Source: Pedobacter cryotolerans (GTDB taxonomy: Bacteria > Bacteroidota > Bacteroidia > Sphingobacteriales > Sphingobacteriaceae). From it: 64,000 bases of DNA. The stretch's first letter is position 1. The number at the start of each line of letters is the position of its first letter. A model generated the notes under the pieces. The model saw only the letters and a list, made by a program, of their open reading frames with translations, did no database searches and had not been told where the DNA came from. The stretch spans positions 143,258 to 207,257 of the forward strand of contig NZ_SWBO01000002.1 in the NCBI RefSeq assembly GCF_005116475.1. Direction: 5' to 3'. Made by a program: the position numbers and the translations under genes. This document shows, piece by piece, positions 44,798 through 53,333 of the stretch.

Positions 44798-46243
44798 CTA
44801 GTCTACCACCCAAGTGTCTTTGCTACCGCCACCTTGCGATGAATTAACTACAATTGAACCTTCTTTTAAAGCTACACGAGTTAATCCTCCTGGTACAATC
44901 TCAATTCCATCTGGCCCGCTCAAAGCAAAAGGCCTTAAATCTACCCTGCGTGGTTGTAATTTGCCATCAATATAGCATGGTGCTGATGAAAGGCTGATAA
45001 TTGGCTGTGCAATAAATTGTCTGGGCGATTTAACAATCTCTTCACTAAATTCTTTCAACTCTTGATCTGATGCAATATTACCAATCAGCATACCATAACC
45101 GCCACTTTCATTGGTGCGTTTAACTACCATGTTGTTCAAGTTTTTCAAAGTATATTCACGTTCATCAACGTTTTCCATTCTGTAAGTTGGTACGTTTTTA
45201 AGGATAGGTTCTTCGTTGAGGTAATATTTAATCATATCTGGTACGTAGGCATAAATTGCTTTATCATCGGCTACGCCATTACCCATTGCGTTTACAATGG
45301 CCACATTTCCTTTTCTATAGGCATGATAAATTCCTGGAACGCCCAACATACTATCAGGACGGAAAATTAGCGGATCTAAAAACTCATCATCTACTCTTCT
45401 ATAAATCACATCAACCTTTTTTAACCCTCTTGTAGTTCGCATGTAAACTTTATGGTTATCAACCACTAAATCTCTTCCTTCTACCAACTCTATGCCCATT
45501 AAACGAGCTAAAGTAGTATGTTCGAAATAAGCAGAATTGTAAATACCAGGAGTTAATAAAACTACAGTTGGTCTACTGGTATGTCTATTGCCTAAACCCA
45601 AAAGGTTTTTCATTAACAAATCTGGATAATCACTTACCGGACGAACTTTATTTTCTGGAATTAGGTTTGGGAACAATCGATAGCTAATGTTTCGGTTCTC
45701 GAGCATGTAACTCACACCAGATGGCGTTCGCAAATTATCTTCTAAAACATAGTATGAACCATCATGATCACGAATTAAATCGATACCGCTAATGTGCGTG
45801 TAGATATCAAAAGGTACATCTACATTCATCATCTCTCGTAAATAATTAGGACTAGAATAAATCAGCGCTGCTGGAATAATCCCATCTTTAATGATAAATT
45901 GTTGATGATAAACATCTTTTAGAAAGATATTAAGTGCTCGTAAGCGTTGCTTGATCCCTCTTTCAATAAAATCCCATTCGGCAGCTTGTATAATTCGTGG
46001 GTAAATATCAAAAGGAAAGATCTTTTCGATGCCTTCGCCACTGCTGTAAACAGTAAAAGTGATCCCTTGAGTTAAGAAAAGCTTCTTGGCAAGCTCATCT
46101 TTTAGCGTCATTTCAGATGAATTGATGTTTTGAAAGGCAGACATGAATGAATCGTAATGCTTTCTTACATCTTCATTGCATTTCATCTCATCAAAAACAC
46201 CATTTATGGTCTGATATTGTTTAAAATATTCTATATTTTCCAT
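44798..46243 (-). CDS. Circularly permuted type-2 ATP-grasp protein
   Basis: The protein has 481 residues. ATP-grasp features appear in permuted order: an early YYVLEDNLRTPSGVSYMLENR loop, VVLLTPGIYNSAYFEH, the VYRR-like segment VIYRRVDDEFLDPL, NAMGNGVADDKAIYAYVP, NNMVVKRTNESGGYGMLIG (nucleotide-binding lysine and glycine loop) and a final PRRVDLRPFALSG. The family is predicted to ligate an amino acid or similar group to a carboxylate at the cost of ATP. It is the first gene of the three-gene module with alpha-E and transglutaminase-like proteins. An AT-rich 156-base gap upstream separates it from GH92. Confidence 0.93.
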   Translation of the reverse strand: MENIEYFKQYQTINGVFDEMKCNEDVRKHYDSFMSAFQNINSSEMTLKDELAKKLFLTQGITFTVYSSGEGIEKIFPFDIYPRIIQAAEWDFIERGIKQRLRALNIFLKDVYHQQFIIKDGIIPAALIYSSPNYLREMMNVDVPFDIYTHISGIDLIRDHDGSYYVLEDNLRTPSGVSYMLENRNISYRLFPNLIPENKVRPVSDYPDLLMKNLLGLGNRHTSRPTVVLLTPGIYNSAYFEHTTLARLMGIELVEGRDLVVDNHKVYMRTTRGLKKVDVIYRRVDDEFLDPLIFRPDSMLGVPGIYHAYRKGNVAIVNAMGNGVADDKAIYAYVPDMIKYYLNEEPILKNVPTYRMENVDEREYTLKNLNNMVVKRTNESGGYGMLIGNIASDQELKEFSEEIVKSPRQFIAQPIISLSSAPCYIDGKLQPRRVDLRPFALSGPDGIEIVPGGLTRVALKEGSIVVNSSQGGGSKDTWVVD

Positions 46244-46399
46244 AATGTTGATTAAATTACAGATAAATACATGATAATTTCAAAATTTATAACTTAAATA
46301 TTTAAATTAATTTAATATTTAATTAATAATTAAAGTATTTAACACAAAAAAACATCAAATCGATGGCTTTTTATAATTTTTTAATAAAAATAAATCTAT

Positions 46400-48685
46400 T
46401 TAAGACTTTTTTGGCTTAGCACTCATATAAAAGGTAAGTTTTCCGCCAGATGTAATATCACTATGTTTAATAAATGGTTTATTTAATTCTTTTCCATTCA
46501 TCAAAACCTTTTGTACATAAACATTTTTGTCACTTTGGTTAATTGCTTCAACTGTAAATGTCTTGCCATTCTCTAAAGTTAAAGTTGCATTTTTAACTGA
46601 TGGCGAGCCTAAAGCATATTCATCGCCACCTGGCGAAACCGGATAAAAACCTAAAGAAGAAAACATGTACCAAGCACTCATTTGTCCGCAATCATCATTA
46701 CCACCTAAACCATCTGGCGTAGGTTTATATTGCATTTTTAAAATTTTACGGATTTGCGCTTGAGCTTTGTAAGCTTGGTCTGTCCAATTATAAAAGTAAG
46801 CCACATGATGTGCAGGCTCATTTCCATGTACGTAACCACCAATAATTCCTTCACGAGTAATATCTTCAGTATCTGCAAAAAACTCGTCAGGCAAATGCAT
46901 GGTAAATAAAGTATCTAAACGAGCTGCAAACTTCTTTTTTCCACCCATTTGCATCATCAACGCTGTTGGATCATGAGGAACAAAGAAACTGTAATTCCAG
47001 CTGTTTCCTTCAATAAATCCTTGTCCGTGAGTATTTAGTACATCAAATTCTTTTTTAAATGTTCCATCAGCCATTCTCGGGCGCATAAAACCAATAGAAG
47101 GATCGAAATTATTTTTCCAATTACCAGAACGTTTGATAAACTCTTGGTAAACATCTTCCCTATTTAGCTTTTTAGCCAATTGCGCAATACACCAATCATC
47201 ATAAGCATATTCTAAAGTGTTGGAAACCGAAACTCCACTTTTTTCTGCGGGAATGTATCCCAAATCCATATAATAACCAATCCCTTCGTAATTGCGTTTT
47301 TTTGCTGTCGCTATGCAAGCATCTAATGCAGCATTTGGATCACCGTTATAAACTCCTTTTATAATTGCATCAGCAATAACAGAAACACTGTGGTAACCGC
47401 TCATACACCAATTATCGTTTGCATAGTGCGACCAAATTGGCAACATCTTTAACGAATTTTGCTCGTAATGTGCCATCATAGATTTTACCATATCGTTACT
47501 GCGAGCAGGTTGCATGATATTAAAAAACGGATGCAAAGCTCTGTAGGTATCCCACAGAGAAAAAGTGGTGTAATTGGTAAAACCATTTGCGGTATGCACA
47601 CCTTGATCTAAACCTTTATACTGCCCATTAACATCCATATAGGTTGTTGGGTTGATAAAAGCATGGTACATCGCCGTATAGAAATTGATTTTATCATCTT
47701 CTGATGCATCTATTTTGATTTTATTTAATTCTTTAGCCCAAGCAGATTGTGCTTGCGCTTTCACTTTATCAAAATCCCAACCAGTTACTTCTGCACGCAT
47801 ATTTTGTAAGGCATTTTCTTGACTAACTGGAGATAGCGCAAATTTAATTTTAACTTTTTCTCCTTCATTGGTATCAAAATCAAAATACATTCTCACTTTT
47901 CTGCCAGCAATTTCTGGATGGTTTCTAGTTTGATCAAATTTACCCCAGAAACCTCTGTAAGCTTGTTTAGCATCATAATTTTTCTGTCCGTAAGATTTAA
48001 ATGGCTTAGAAAAACTCATCGAAAAATAAACCGTACGTGTACGAGCCCAACCGTAAGTTTGGCGGTAACCAGTTACTAAGGTATCATTAACCACACGAAC
48101 GTAAGTCCAAACAGTTTTATCATCATAATTGTAAATACCCGCCATTAAATCTAATATGATATGACTTTGATCAGATTTTGGAAAAGTATATTGATGAAAA
48201 CCAACTCTATTTGTTGCCGTTAACTCGGCGGTAATGTTATCATCATCTAATTTTACTTTGTAATATCCAGCCTCTGCAGTTTCATTGGCATGAGAAAATG
48301 CAGAGCGATATCCTGATTTTGTATCATTCGCGGTACCCGGATTTAATTGCAATTTACCTTGAGTTGGCATAATTAAAAAATCGCCCAAATCTGAGTGACC
48401 AGTGCCGCTAAAATGCGTGTGACTAAAACCTGTTATTGTTTTGTCTTCATATTTATAACCAGCACAATATTTATAAACACTGCCATTATATTTTCCATTT
48501 ACTTCATAAGGAATGGTATCAGTATCAGGACTTAATTGTACAGCTCCAAAAGGTACTGTTGGTCCTGGGAAAGTATGTCCCATTTTTTCGGTTCCAATAA
48601 GTGGTTTTACATATTTTACTAAATTTTGCTGTGCATTAACTCCTAAAGCTGCAAAAAATAGTGCATAAAAAAAGAATTGTTTCAT
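46400..48685 (-). CDS. GH92-family exo-alpha-mannosidase, secreted
   Basis: The protein has 761 residues with a signal peptide (ends VNA). The N-terminal beta-sandwich starts VKYVKPLIGTEKMGHTFPG and includes TGFSHTHFSGTGHSDLGD, a GH92 signature. The (alpha/alpha)6 barrel has TTFSLWDTYRALHPF, the GNSWNYSFFVPHD motif, NEPAHHVAYFYNW and the GGNDDCGQMSAWYMFSSLGFYPV signature near the C-terminus, with the acidic Asp pair. GH92 enzymes are Ca2+-dependent inverting alpha-mannosidases acting on N-glycans or mannans. The gene stands alone, divergent from a LacI regulator, and a palindrome lies between them. Confidence 0.94.
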   Translation of the reverse strand: MKQFFFYALFFAALGVNAQQNLVKYVKPLIGTEKMGHTFPGPTVPFGAVQLSPDTDTIPYEVNGKYNGSVYKYCAGYKYEDKTITGFSHTHFSGTGHSDLGDFLIMPTQGKLQLNPGTANDTKSGYRSAFSHANETAEAGYYKVKLDDDNITAELTATNRVGFHQYTFPKSDQSHIILDLMAGIYNYDDKTVWTYVRVVNDTLVTGYRQTYGWARTRTVYFSMSFSKPFKSYGQKNYDAKQAYRGFWGKFDQTRNHPEIAGRKVRMYFDFDTNEGEKVKIKFALSPVSQENALQNMRAEVTGWDFDKVKAQAQSAWAKELNKIKIDASEDDKINFYTAMYHAFINPTTYMDVNGQYKGLDQGVHTANGFTNYTTFSLWDTYRALHPFFNIMQPARSNDMVKSMMAHYEQNSLKMLPIWSHYANDNWCMSGYHSVSVIADAIIKGVYNGDPNAALDACIATAKKRNYEGIGYYMDLGYIPAEKSGVSVSNTLEYAYDDWCIAQLAKKLNREDVYQEFIKRSGNWKNNFDPSIGFMRPRMADGTFKKEFDVLNTHGQGFIEGNSWNYSFFVPHDPTALMMQMGGKKKFAARLDTLFTMHLPDEFFADTEDITREGIIGGYVHGNEPAHHVAYFYNWTDQAYKAQAQIRKILKMQYKPTPDGLGGNDDCGQMSAWYMFSSLGFYPVSPGGDEYALGSPSVKNATLTLENGKTFTVEAINQSDKNVYVQKVLMNGKELNKPFIKHSDITSGGKLTFYMSAKPKKS

Positions 48686-48772
48686 GTTTTAGTTTTGGGT
48701 TGATAAATCAAAAATCTAAGATATAAAAATTACCTTAAAACACTAACTAAAACCTTTTAGTAAATCAAATTT

Positions 48773-48784
48773 TACGTTAACGTA
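48773..48784. promoter_or_regulatory. Candidate LacI-family operator between GH92 and its regulator
   Basis: The sequence TACGTTAACGTA is a perfect 12-base palindrome, 88 bases before the GH92 start and 52 before the LacI-type gene. Perfect palindromes of this size between a LacI regulator and a divergent target are typical operators. Confidence 0.55.
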
Positions 48785-48835
48785 TTTTTTAAGGTTTGAT
48801 AAATCTGTATATTTACCAAGAGCAAACCTTAATAA

Positions 48836-49858
48836 ATGCAAAACATTACCCTACGTGATATCGCCAAAGTTTTAAACCTATCTGTTTCAACAGTTTCTAG
48901 GGCCTTAACTGATAGTTACCAAATTGGCGATAAAACTAAAAAACTTGTTTTAGAATACGCAAAAGCCCATAACTATGTACCAAACCGAATGGCTCGTGGA
49001 CTTAAAGAAGGAAAAAGCAGATCTATTGGCGTAGTTGTTTGCTCAATCGATAATAGTTTTGTTTCACAAATGCTCGATGGTATTGATCACTTTTGTACAG
49101 CTAATGATTATCAGTTAATTATTATGCAAAGCAAAGAGAATTTTGAGCAAGAAAAATCATGTATTCATTTACTTTATGCTGGTGGAATTGATGGATTGCT
49201 TATCTCTCCCACCTATCAAACAACTGATTTTGAATACTTAAAACAACTACAAAATGATGGTTTACCTATCGTTCTTTTTGATAGATTAAGCGAGCACATT
49301 GATACGCATAAAGTTGCGGTTGATAATTTTAATGGAGCTTATAACGCTGTTGCGCATTTAATAAAAAACGGATATCAAACAATTGCTCATATTAATAGTG
49401 AAAGCAAACTCAATTTAACAACCGATCGTTTTGAAGGTTATAAAAAAGCATTAAGTGATCACAACATTGCTTACAATGAAGATTTAGTTAAATTTTGTAA
49501 CACCAATAATTTAAATGAAAGCTTAGAAATTGCAATTGAACAATTAATGAGTTTAGCTAAAAAGCCTGATGCTATTTTTACTGCAACTGATCAAATTAGT
49601 ACAAAAAGCCTCGCCGTTTTAAATCAACTAAACTATAAAATCCCTCAAGATATTGCCTTAATTGGATTTAGTAATACTGATTTAGCAAATGTATTTAATC
49701 CGGCATTAAGTACAATTCATCAACCTGCTTTCGAGATTGGAAGCTTAGCCGCTAAACAATTACTCCATTTAATTGAACATAAAAATGAAGTAATATTTGA
49801 AACTATTTTACTTGATACCGAGTTGCAATCTAGAGCATCCACCAAACCAAGGGCCTAG
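48836..49858 (+). CDS. LacI-family transcriptional regulator
   Basis: The protein has 340 residues. The N-terminal helix-turn-helix is ITLRDIAKVLNLSVSTVSRAL, followed by the hinge region NYVPNRMARGLKEGKS. The periplasmic-binding-like sensor (about 60-330) has IGVVVCSIDNSFVSQMLDGI, GGIDGLLISPT and a DAIFTATDQIS strand. It is divergent from the GH92 alpha-mannosidase gene, so mannose, a mannoside or a phosphorylated sugar may be the signal. It probably represses GH92 and its own gene through the palindrome at 48773-48784. Confidence 0.92.
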   Translation: MQNITLRDIAKVLNLSVSTVSRALTDSYQIGDKTKKLVLEYAKAHNYVPNRMARGLKEGKSRSIGVVVCSIDNSFVSQMLDGIDHFCTANDYQLIIMQSKENFEQEKSCIHLLYAGGIDGLLISPTYQTTDFEYLKQLQNDGLPIVLFDRLSEHIDTHKVAVDNFNGAYNAVAHLIKNGYQTIAHINSESKLNLTTDRFEGYKKALSDHNIAYNEDLVKFCNTNNLNESLEIAIEQLMSLAKKPDAIFTATDQISTKSLAVLNQLNYKIPQDIALIGFSNTDLANVFNPALSTIHQPAFEIGSLAAKQLLHLIEHKNEVIFETILLDTELQSRASTKPRA

Positions 49859-49910
49859 TGTTTTTTACATTGCTCAGACTCCACTGGTCAATTAATTCAT
49901 CTAAAACCTG

Positions 49911-49918
49911 TATTTTTG
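49911..49918 (+). promoter_or_regulatory. Bacteroidota -7 box for mnmA
   Basis: The sequence is TATTTTTG, matching TAnnTTTG, 17 bases before the ATG at 49936. The -33 element is not evident. Confidence 0.45.
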
Positions 49919-49935
49919 CATTCTGATTTTTAATA

Positions 49936-51027
49936 ATGAGTAAACACGGAAGAATTTTGGTGGCCATGAGTGGCGGGGTTGATAGTTCGGTTGCAGCAGT
50001 AATGCTACACGAGCAAGGTTATGAAGTTATTGGCTTAACCATGAAGACCTGGGATTATGCCACATCTGGCGGAAGCAGTAAGGAAACAGGATGTTGCAGC
50101 TTAGATAGCATTAACGATGCCCGTACTTTAGCTGTAAACTATGGTTTCCCTCATTATATTTTAGACATCAGAGATGAATTTGGGGATTTTGTAATCGACA
50201 ATTTTGTGGATGAATATTTAGCCGGCAGAACACCAAATCCATGTGTTTTATGCAATACCCACATCAAGTGGGAAGCTTTGTTAAAACGTGCTAACAAATT
50301 AGATTGCGAATTTATTGCTACTGGCCATTATGCAAATATCCGCCAGCAAGATAGTGGTAGGTATGTAATTTCTAAAGGTAAAGACGAAAACAAAGATCAA
50401 TCTTATGTACTTTGGGGCGTTTCTCAAGAAAATTTATCTCGTACTAAATTCCCGTTGGGTAGTTTCGCAAAAGCGGATATCCGCCAGATGGCTTTAGATA
50501 TGGGTCAAGAAGAATTAGCAAAAAAATCAGAAAGTTACGAGATCTGTTTTGTACCTGATAATGATTACCGAGCCTTCTTAAAACACAAAGTAGAAGACTT
50601 GGAAGATCGCGTAGCCGGTGGTAACTTCATCAATAGCCAGGGTATGATTATCGGTCAACATAAAGGTTACCCGTTTTACACCATTGGCCAACGTAAAGGT
50701 TTAGGCGTTGCATTTGGCGAACCTATGTTTGTTACGCAGATTTTACCTGAAAGCAATACTGTTGTTTTAGGCAGAGCCGATGAATTAGAACGTAAAGAAG
50801 CAATGGTAAGAAACATCAACTTGGTTAAATACGAAAATATTTACGAGCCGATGGATAATGTAATTACCAAAATCCGTTATAAAGATGCTGGAATGCTAAG
50901 CACAATTGTGCAAGAAAAAGACCAAATGAGAGTGGTATTTGATCATAATGTTTCTGCAATTGCACCTGGTCAATCCGCTGTATTTTACGAAGGCAATGAT
51001 TTGTTAGGTGGTGGATTTTTAGTTTAA
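49936..51027 (+). CDS. mnmA: tRNA-specific 2-thiouridylase MnmA
   Basis: The protein has 363 residues, the normal length. The PP-loop for ATP is AMSGGVDSSVAAVML (about residues 8-22). The catalytic cysteines are in GRTPNPCVLCN (about 100) and YEICFVPDND (about 200). The C-terminal beta-barrels begin near GQHKGYPFYTIGQRKGLGV and end in VFYEGNDLLGGGFLV. The enzyme installs sulfur at position 2 of the wobble uridine 34 in Lys, Glu and Gln tRNAs, using sulfur relayed from a cysteine desulfurase. No partner genes lie nearby. Confidence 0.97.
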   Translation: MSKHGRILVAMSGGVDSSVAAVMLHEQGYEVIGLTMKTWDYATSGGSSKETGCCSLDSINDARTLAVNYGFPHYILDIRDEFGDFVIDNFVDEYLAGRTPNPCVLCNTHIKWEALLKRANKLDCEFIATGHYANIRQQDSGRYVISKGKDENKDQSYVLWGVSQENLSRTKFPLGSFAKADIRQMALDMGQEELAKKSESYEICFVPDNDYRAFLKHKVEDLEDRVAGGNFINSQGMIIGQHKGYPFYTIGQRKGLGVAFGEPMFVTQILPESNTVVLGRADELERKEAMVRNINLVKYENIYEPMDNVITKIRYKDAGMLSTIVQEKDQMRVVFDHNVSAIAPGQSAVFYEGNDLLGGGFLV

Positions 51028-51505
51028 CTCATAAATCCCCGCCGCGGCGGGGACTTACATTTGTCATTCCGAGGAACAGCTTGTCCCGACTTTTCGGGAA
51101 GCAATCTCAATTGTTAATTGTAAATAGAGATTCTTCGCTGCGCTCTGAATGACAAATAGTACCTAATGGTTGGTATCTCCATCAAGCATCTAAAGTTAGA
51201 CTAAAACAAATTTAGTCATTCCGAGGAACAGCTTGTCCCGACTTTTCGGGAAGGAATCTCAATTACAAATTAGTGGACAGAGATTCTTCGCTGCGCTCTG
51301 AATGACAAAAAGTACCTAATGGTTGGTGTCTCCACCAACCATCGTTTAAATATAGTTTCGGTAGGTGAGACACCGACCGATAAGAAAAGGTTAGACTTAA
51401 CAAACTTTGTCATTCCGAGGAACAGCTTGTACCGACTTTTCGGGAAGGAAACTAAATTGTTAATTGTTATTAGAAATTCTTCGCTGCGCTTTAAATGACA
51501 AATAG
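51028..51505. repeat. Three tandem copies of the GTCATTCCGAGG element
   Basis: Three related copies lie head to tail at 51061-51156, 51211-51308 and 51406-51502, each starting GTCATTCCGAGGAACAGCTTG and ending close to AATGACAAA. All share CGACTTTTCGGGAA and a TTCTTCGCTGCGCT segment. The spacers are also structured: GGTTGGTG and CACCAACC form a perfect hairpin at 51321-51340, and a TCGGT hairpin at 51358-51380 matches 42666-42688. Copies 1 and 2 agree closely; copy 3 has more changes. There is no gene here. Confidence 0.85.
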
Positions 51506-52453
51506 CTACGCATCTAACTTATTATTAATTAAATAAGGCGTGCCAACCTTCATCTTTTTGGCTTTGTAAGGCTCAAAGTAATAATCTATCCTCCCTAAAT
51601 TAATCCCTGCAAAACCAACTTGGTTAATGGTGGTAATTTGACCATCTAAATTTTTAACATCTTCGGGTATATCTAAAAAAGTATGGGTATGTCCGCCAAT
51701 AATTAAATCGATATTTTTGGTACTAGCCGCTAAAACCTTATCAGATACTGCATTATTTCTGTAAGCATAACCCAAATGAGATAAACAAATTACCAAATCA
51801 CATTTGTAATCATTTTTAAGCTTCGCCGCAGTTTCATTTGCTATTGCTATGGGATCTAAATATTGAGTTTCACCATAATTTTTAGGATCAACTAAACCTT
51901 TCAATTGTATTCCTAAACCAAAAACGCCAATTTTAAGTCCTCCCTTTTTAAAGATTTTATAAGGCTGTGTAGATTTTGATAACTGCGTGTTCGTTAAATC
52001 GTAATTGGCAATTAATACTGGGAAATTGGCATTTGGCAGTTGTTTATAAAATCCTTCAATTCCATTATCAAAATCGTGGTTTCCTAAAGTTGTAGCATCA
52101 TATTTCATTTGGCTCATTAACTTTAGTTCTAATTCGCCACCATATTTATTAAAGTAAGGTGTACCTTGAAAAATATCACCAGCATCTAGCAACAACACAT
52201 TTTCTTGTTCTGCCCGTATTTTTTTAATTAAAGCCGAACGTCTTGCTGTTCCGCCTAAACCCTGATTTCTTGAACCATCCATCGGAAAAGGTTCTATCCT
52301 ACTGTGCACATCATTGGTATGCAAAATAGTCAGTTTTTGTAATCGCCCATTGGCAAAAGCATCTAAAGAATTTATGTTCAATGCAGCTGCCGCACTTGCA
52401 ACACCACCAACTTTAATAAAATTTCGGCGATTAATTTTTTGTAATTCTTCCAT
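51506..52453 (-). CDS. 5'-nucleotidase catalytic (metallophosphatase) subunit, Tat-exported
   Basis: The protein has 315 residues. The N-terminus has a Tat-type signal (NRRNFIKVGG with a hydrophobic SAAAALN stretch). The calcineurin-type metallophosphatase motifs follow in order: HTNDVH (Asp, His), LLDAGDIFQG, TLGNHDFDNG, LSHLGY and GGHTHTF. The protein stops after the catalytic domain, at about the place where UshA-type enzymes continue into the C-terminal substrate domain. That domain is encoded by the gene just upstream in the operon, overlapping by 23 bases. Together they should act as a periplasmic 5'-nucleotidase or UDP-sugar hydrolase. Confidence 0.9.
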   Translation of the reverse strand: MEELQKINRRNFIKVGGVASAAAALNINSLDAFANGRLQKLTILHTNDVHSRIEPFPMDGSRNQGLGGTARRSALIKKIRAEQENVLLLDAGDIFQGTPYFNKYGGELELKLMSQMKYDATTLGNHDFDNGIEGFYKQLPNANFPVLIANYDLTNTQLSKSTQPYKIFKKGGLKIGVFGLGIQLKGLVDPKNYGETQYLDPIAIANETAAKLKNDYKCDLVICLSHLGYAYRNNAVSDKVLAASTKNIDLIIGGHTHTFLDIPEDVKNLDGQITTINQVGFAGINLGRIDYYFEPYKAKKMKVGTPYLINNKLDA

Positions 52454-53186
52454 CTAATTTAGTGTTGATGCTTTTACCAGCAGCTTTAAATTCTTTAACT
52501 TCTTTTAATAAGGCATCGCGAACTAATAAACCAATATTTTTTTGTGAAATTGGTGTAGCAAATCCAGTAGCATCATCGCCACCACTGGCAATATAATCTG
52601 ATGCAACAACCCAATAATTAACATTTACATCAAAAGCCTTCCCATTAATCTGGATATTTTCTGCATGTTTATCTTTAATATTAAATCTCAATCCGCTAAC
52701 TGGCTGACCATTACTTGCAGCAATGTAATTAACCACCTTTAAAACATCACTTCCTTTTAGATTAAACATTACCAATTGATTTTCGAAAGGCATTAACTCA
52801 AAAATATTTGAAACTTTAATTTCGCCTTTGGCAATATCATTCCTCAAGCCACCTTTAGTAGTAGGAAAAACAAAATCAACCTGCGGCAGTAACTTTTTTA
52901 CTTGATTAAAAACTGCATCGGCAAAAAAATTACCTAAAACAGATTCGGGCAAGGTTGATGCTTTAGACAAGACCACATCAGTATTGCCAATAACCTCATT
53001 CATTTCGGCATCTAACTTGGCTTTATAAGGCAAATATGTTTTTATAATATTGCTATCTACAGCAATATCGCTACTTATTTTATACTCTTCTCTGTTCGAT
53101 TTTGTAAGTGCGTACTTGGTGCGGCAAGAGCCGAAAAGTAGCGCCGAAAATGCGAAAATATAAATCGGTTTTTTAATACTAATCAT
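52431..53186 (-). CDS. 5'-nucleotidase C-terminal-domain lipoprotein
   Basis: The protein has 251 residues. The lipoprotein signal ends FGSC. The mature part matches the UshA C-terminal substrate-binding domain, with GNTDVVLSKASTLPESVLGNFFADA, TTKGGLRNDIAKGEI, FELMPFENQLVMFNLKG and YIASGGDDATG near the end. No metallophosphatase motifs are present. It is the first gene of the pair, and its end overlaps the catalytic gene by 23 bases. This order is the reverse of the domain order in fused 5'-nucleotidases, yet both products reach the periplasm by different routes (lipoprotein and Tat). Confidence 0.88.
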   Translation of the reverse strand: MISIKKPIYIFAFSALLFGSCRTKYALTKSNREEYKISSDIAVDSNIIKTYLPYKAKLDAEMNEVIGNTDVVLSKASTLPESVLGNFFADAVFNQVKKLLPQVDFVFPTTKGGLRNDIAKGEIKVSNIFELMPFENQLVMFNLKGSDVLKVVNYIAASNGQPVSGLRFNIKDKHAENIQINGKAFDVNVNYWVVASDYIASGGDDATGFATPISQKNIGLLVRDALLKEVKEFKAAGKSINTKLDGRITKN

Positions 53187-53301
53187 ATCTTTTTATGGTA
53201 AGCGAAGATAGACTGCATAACAGCAAAAACAAAATTAATTCGTCATTAAGCTATTAAAAACAAATTGAAAACACATTACTATAAAAAACCATTTCTTCAA
53301 T

Positions 53302-53309
53302 TATCTTTG
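53302..53309 (+). promoter_or_regulatory. Bacteroidota -7 box for the ABC-F gene
   Basis: The sequence is TATCTTTG, matching TAnnTTTG. It is 24 bases before the TTG start at 53334, which leaves a short leader and supports that start. No -33 box was found. Confidence 0.5.
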
Positions 53310-53333
53310 CGGCTTATTTTAAAATTCTAAAAA

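Noticed and set aside
51028..51505. Tandem repeats as a possible CRISPR array
   Set aside because: The repeat units are about 95 bases with internal palindromes, the spacers resemble each other, and no cas genes are present.
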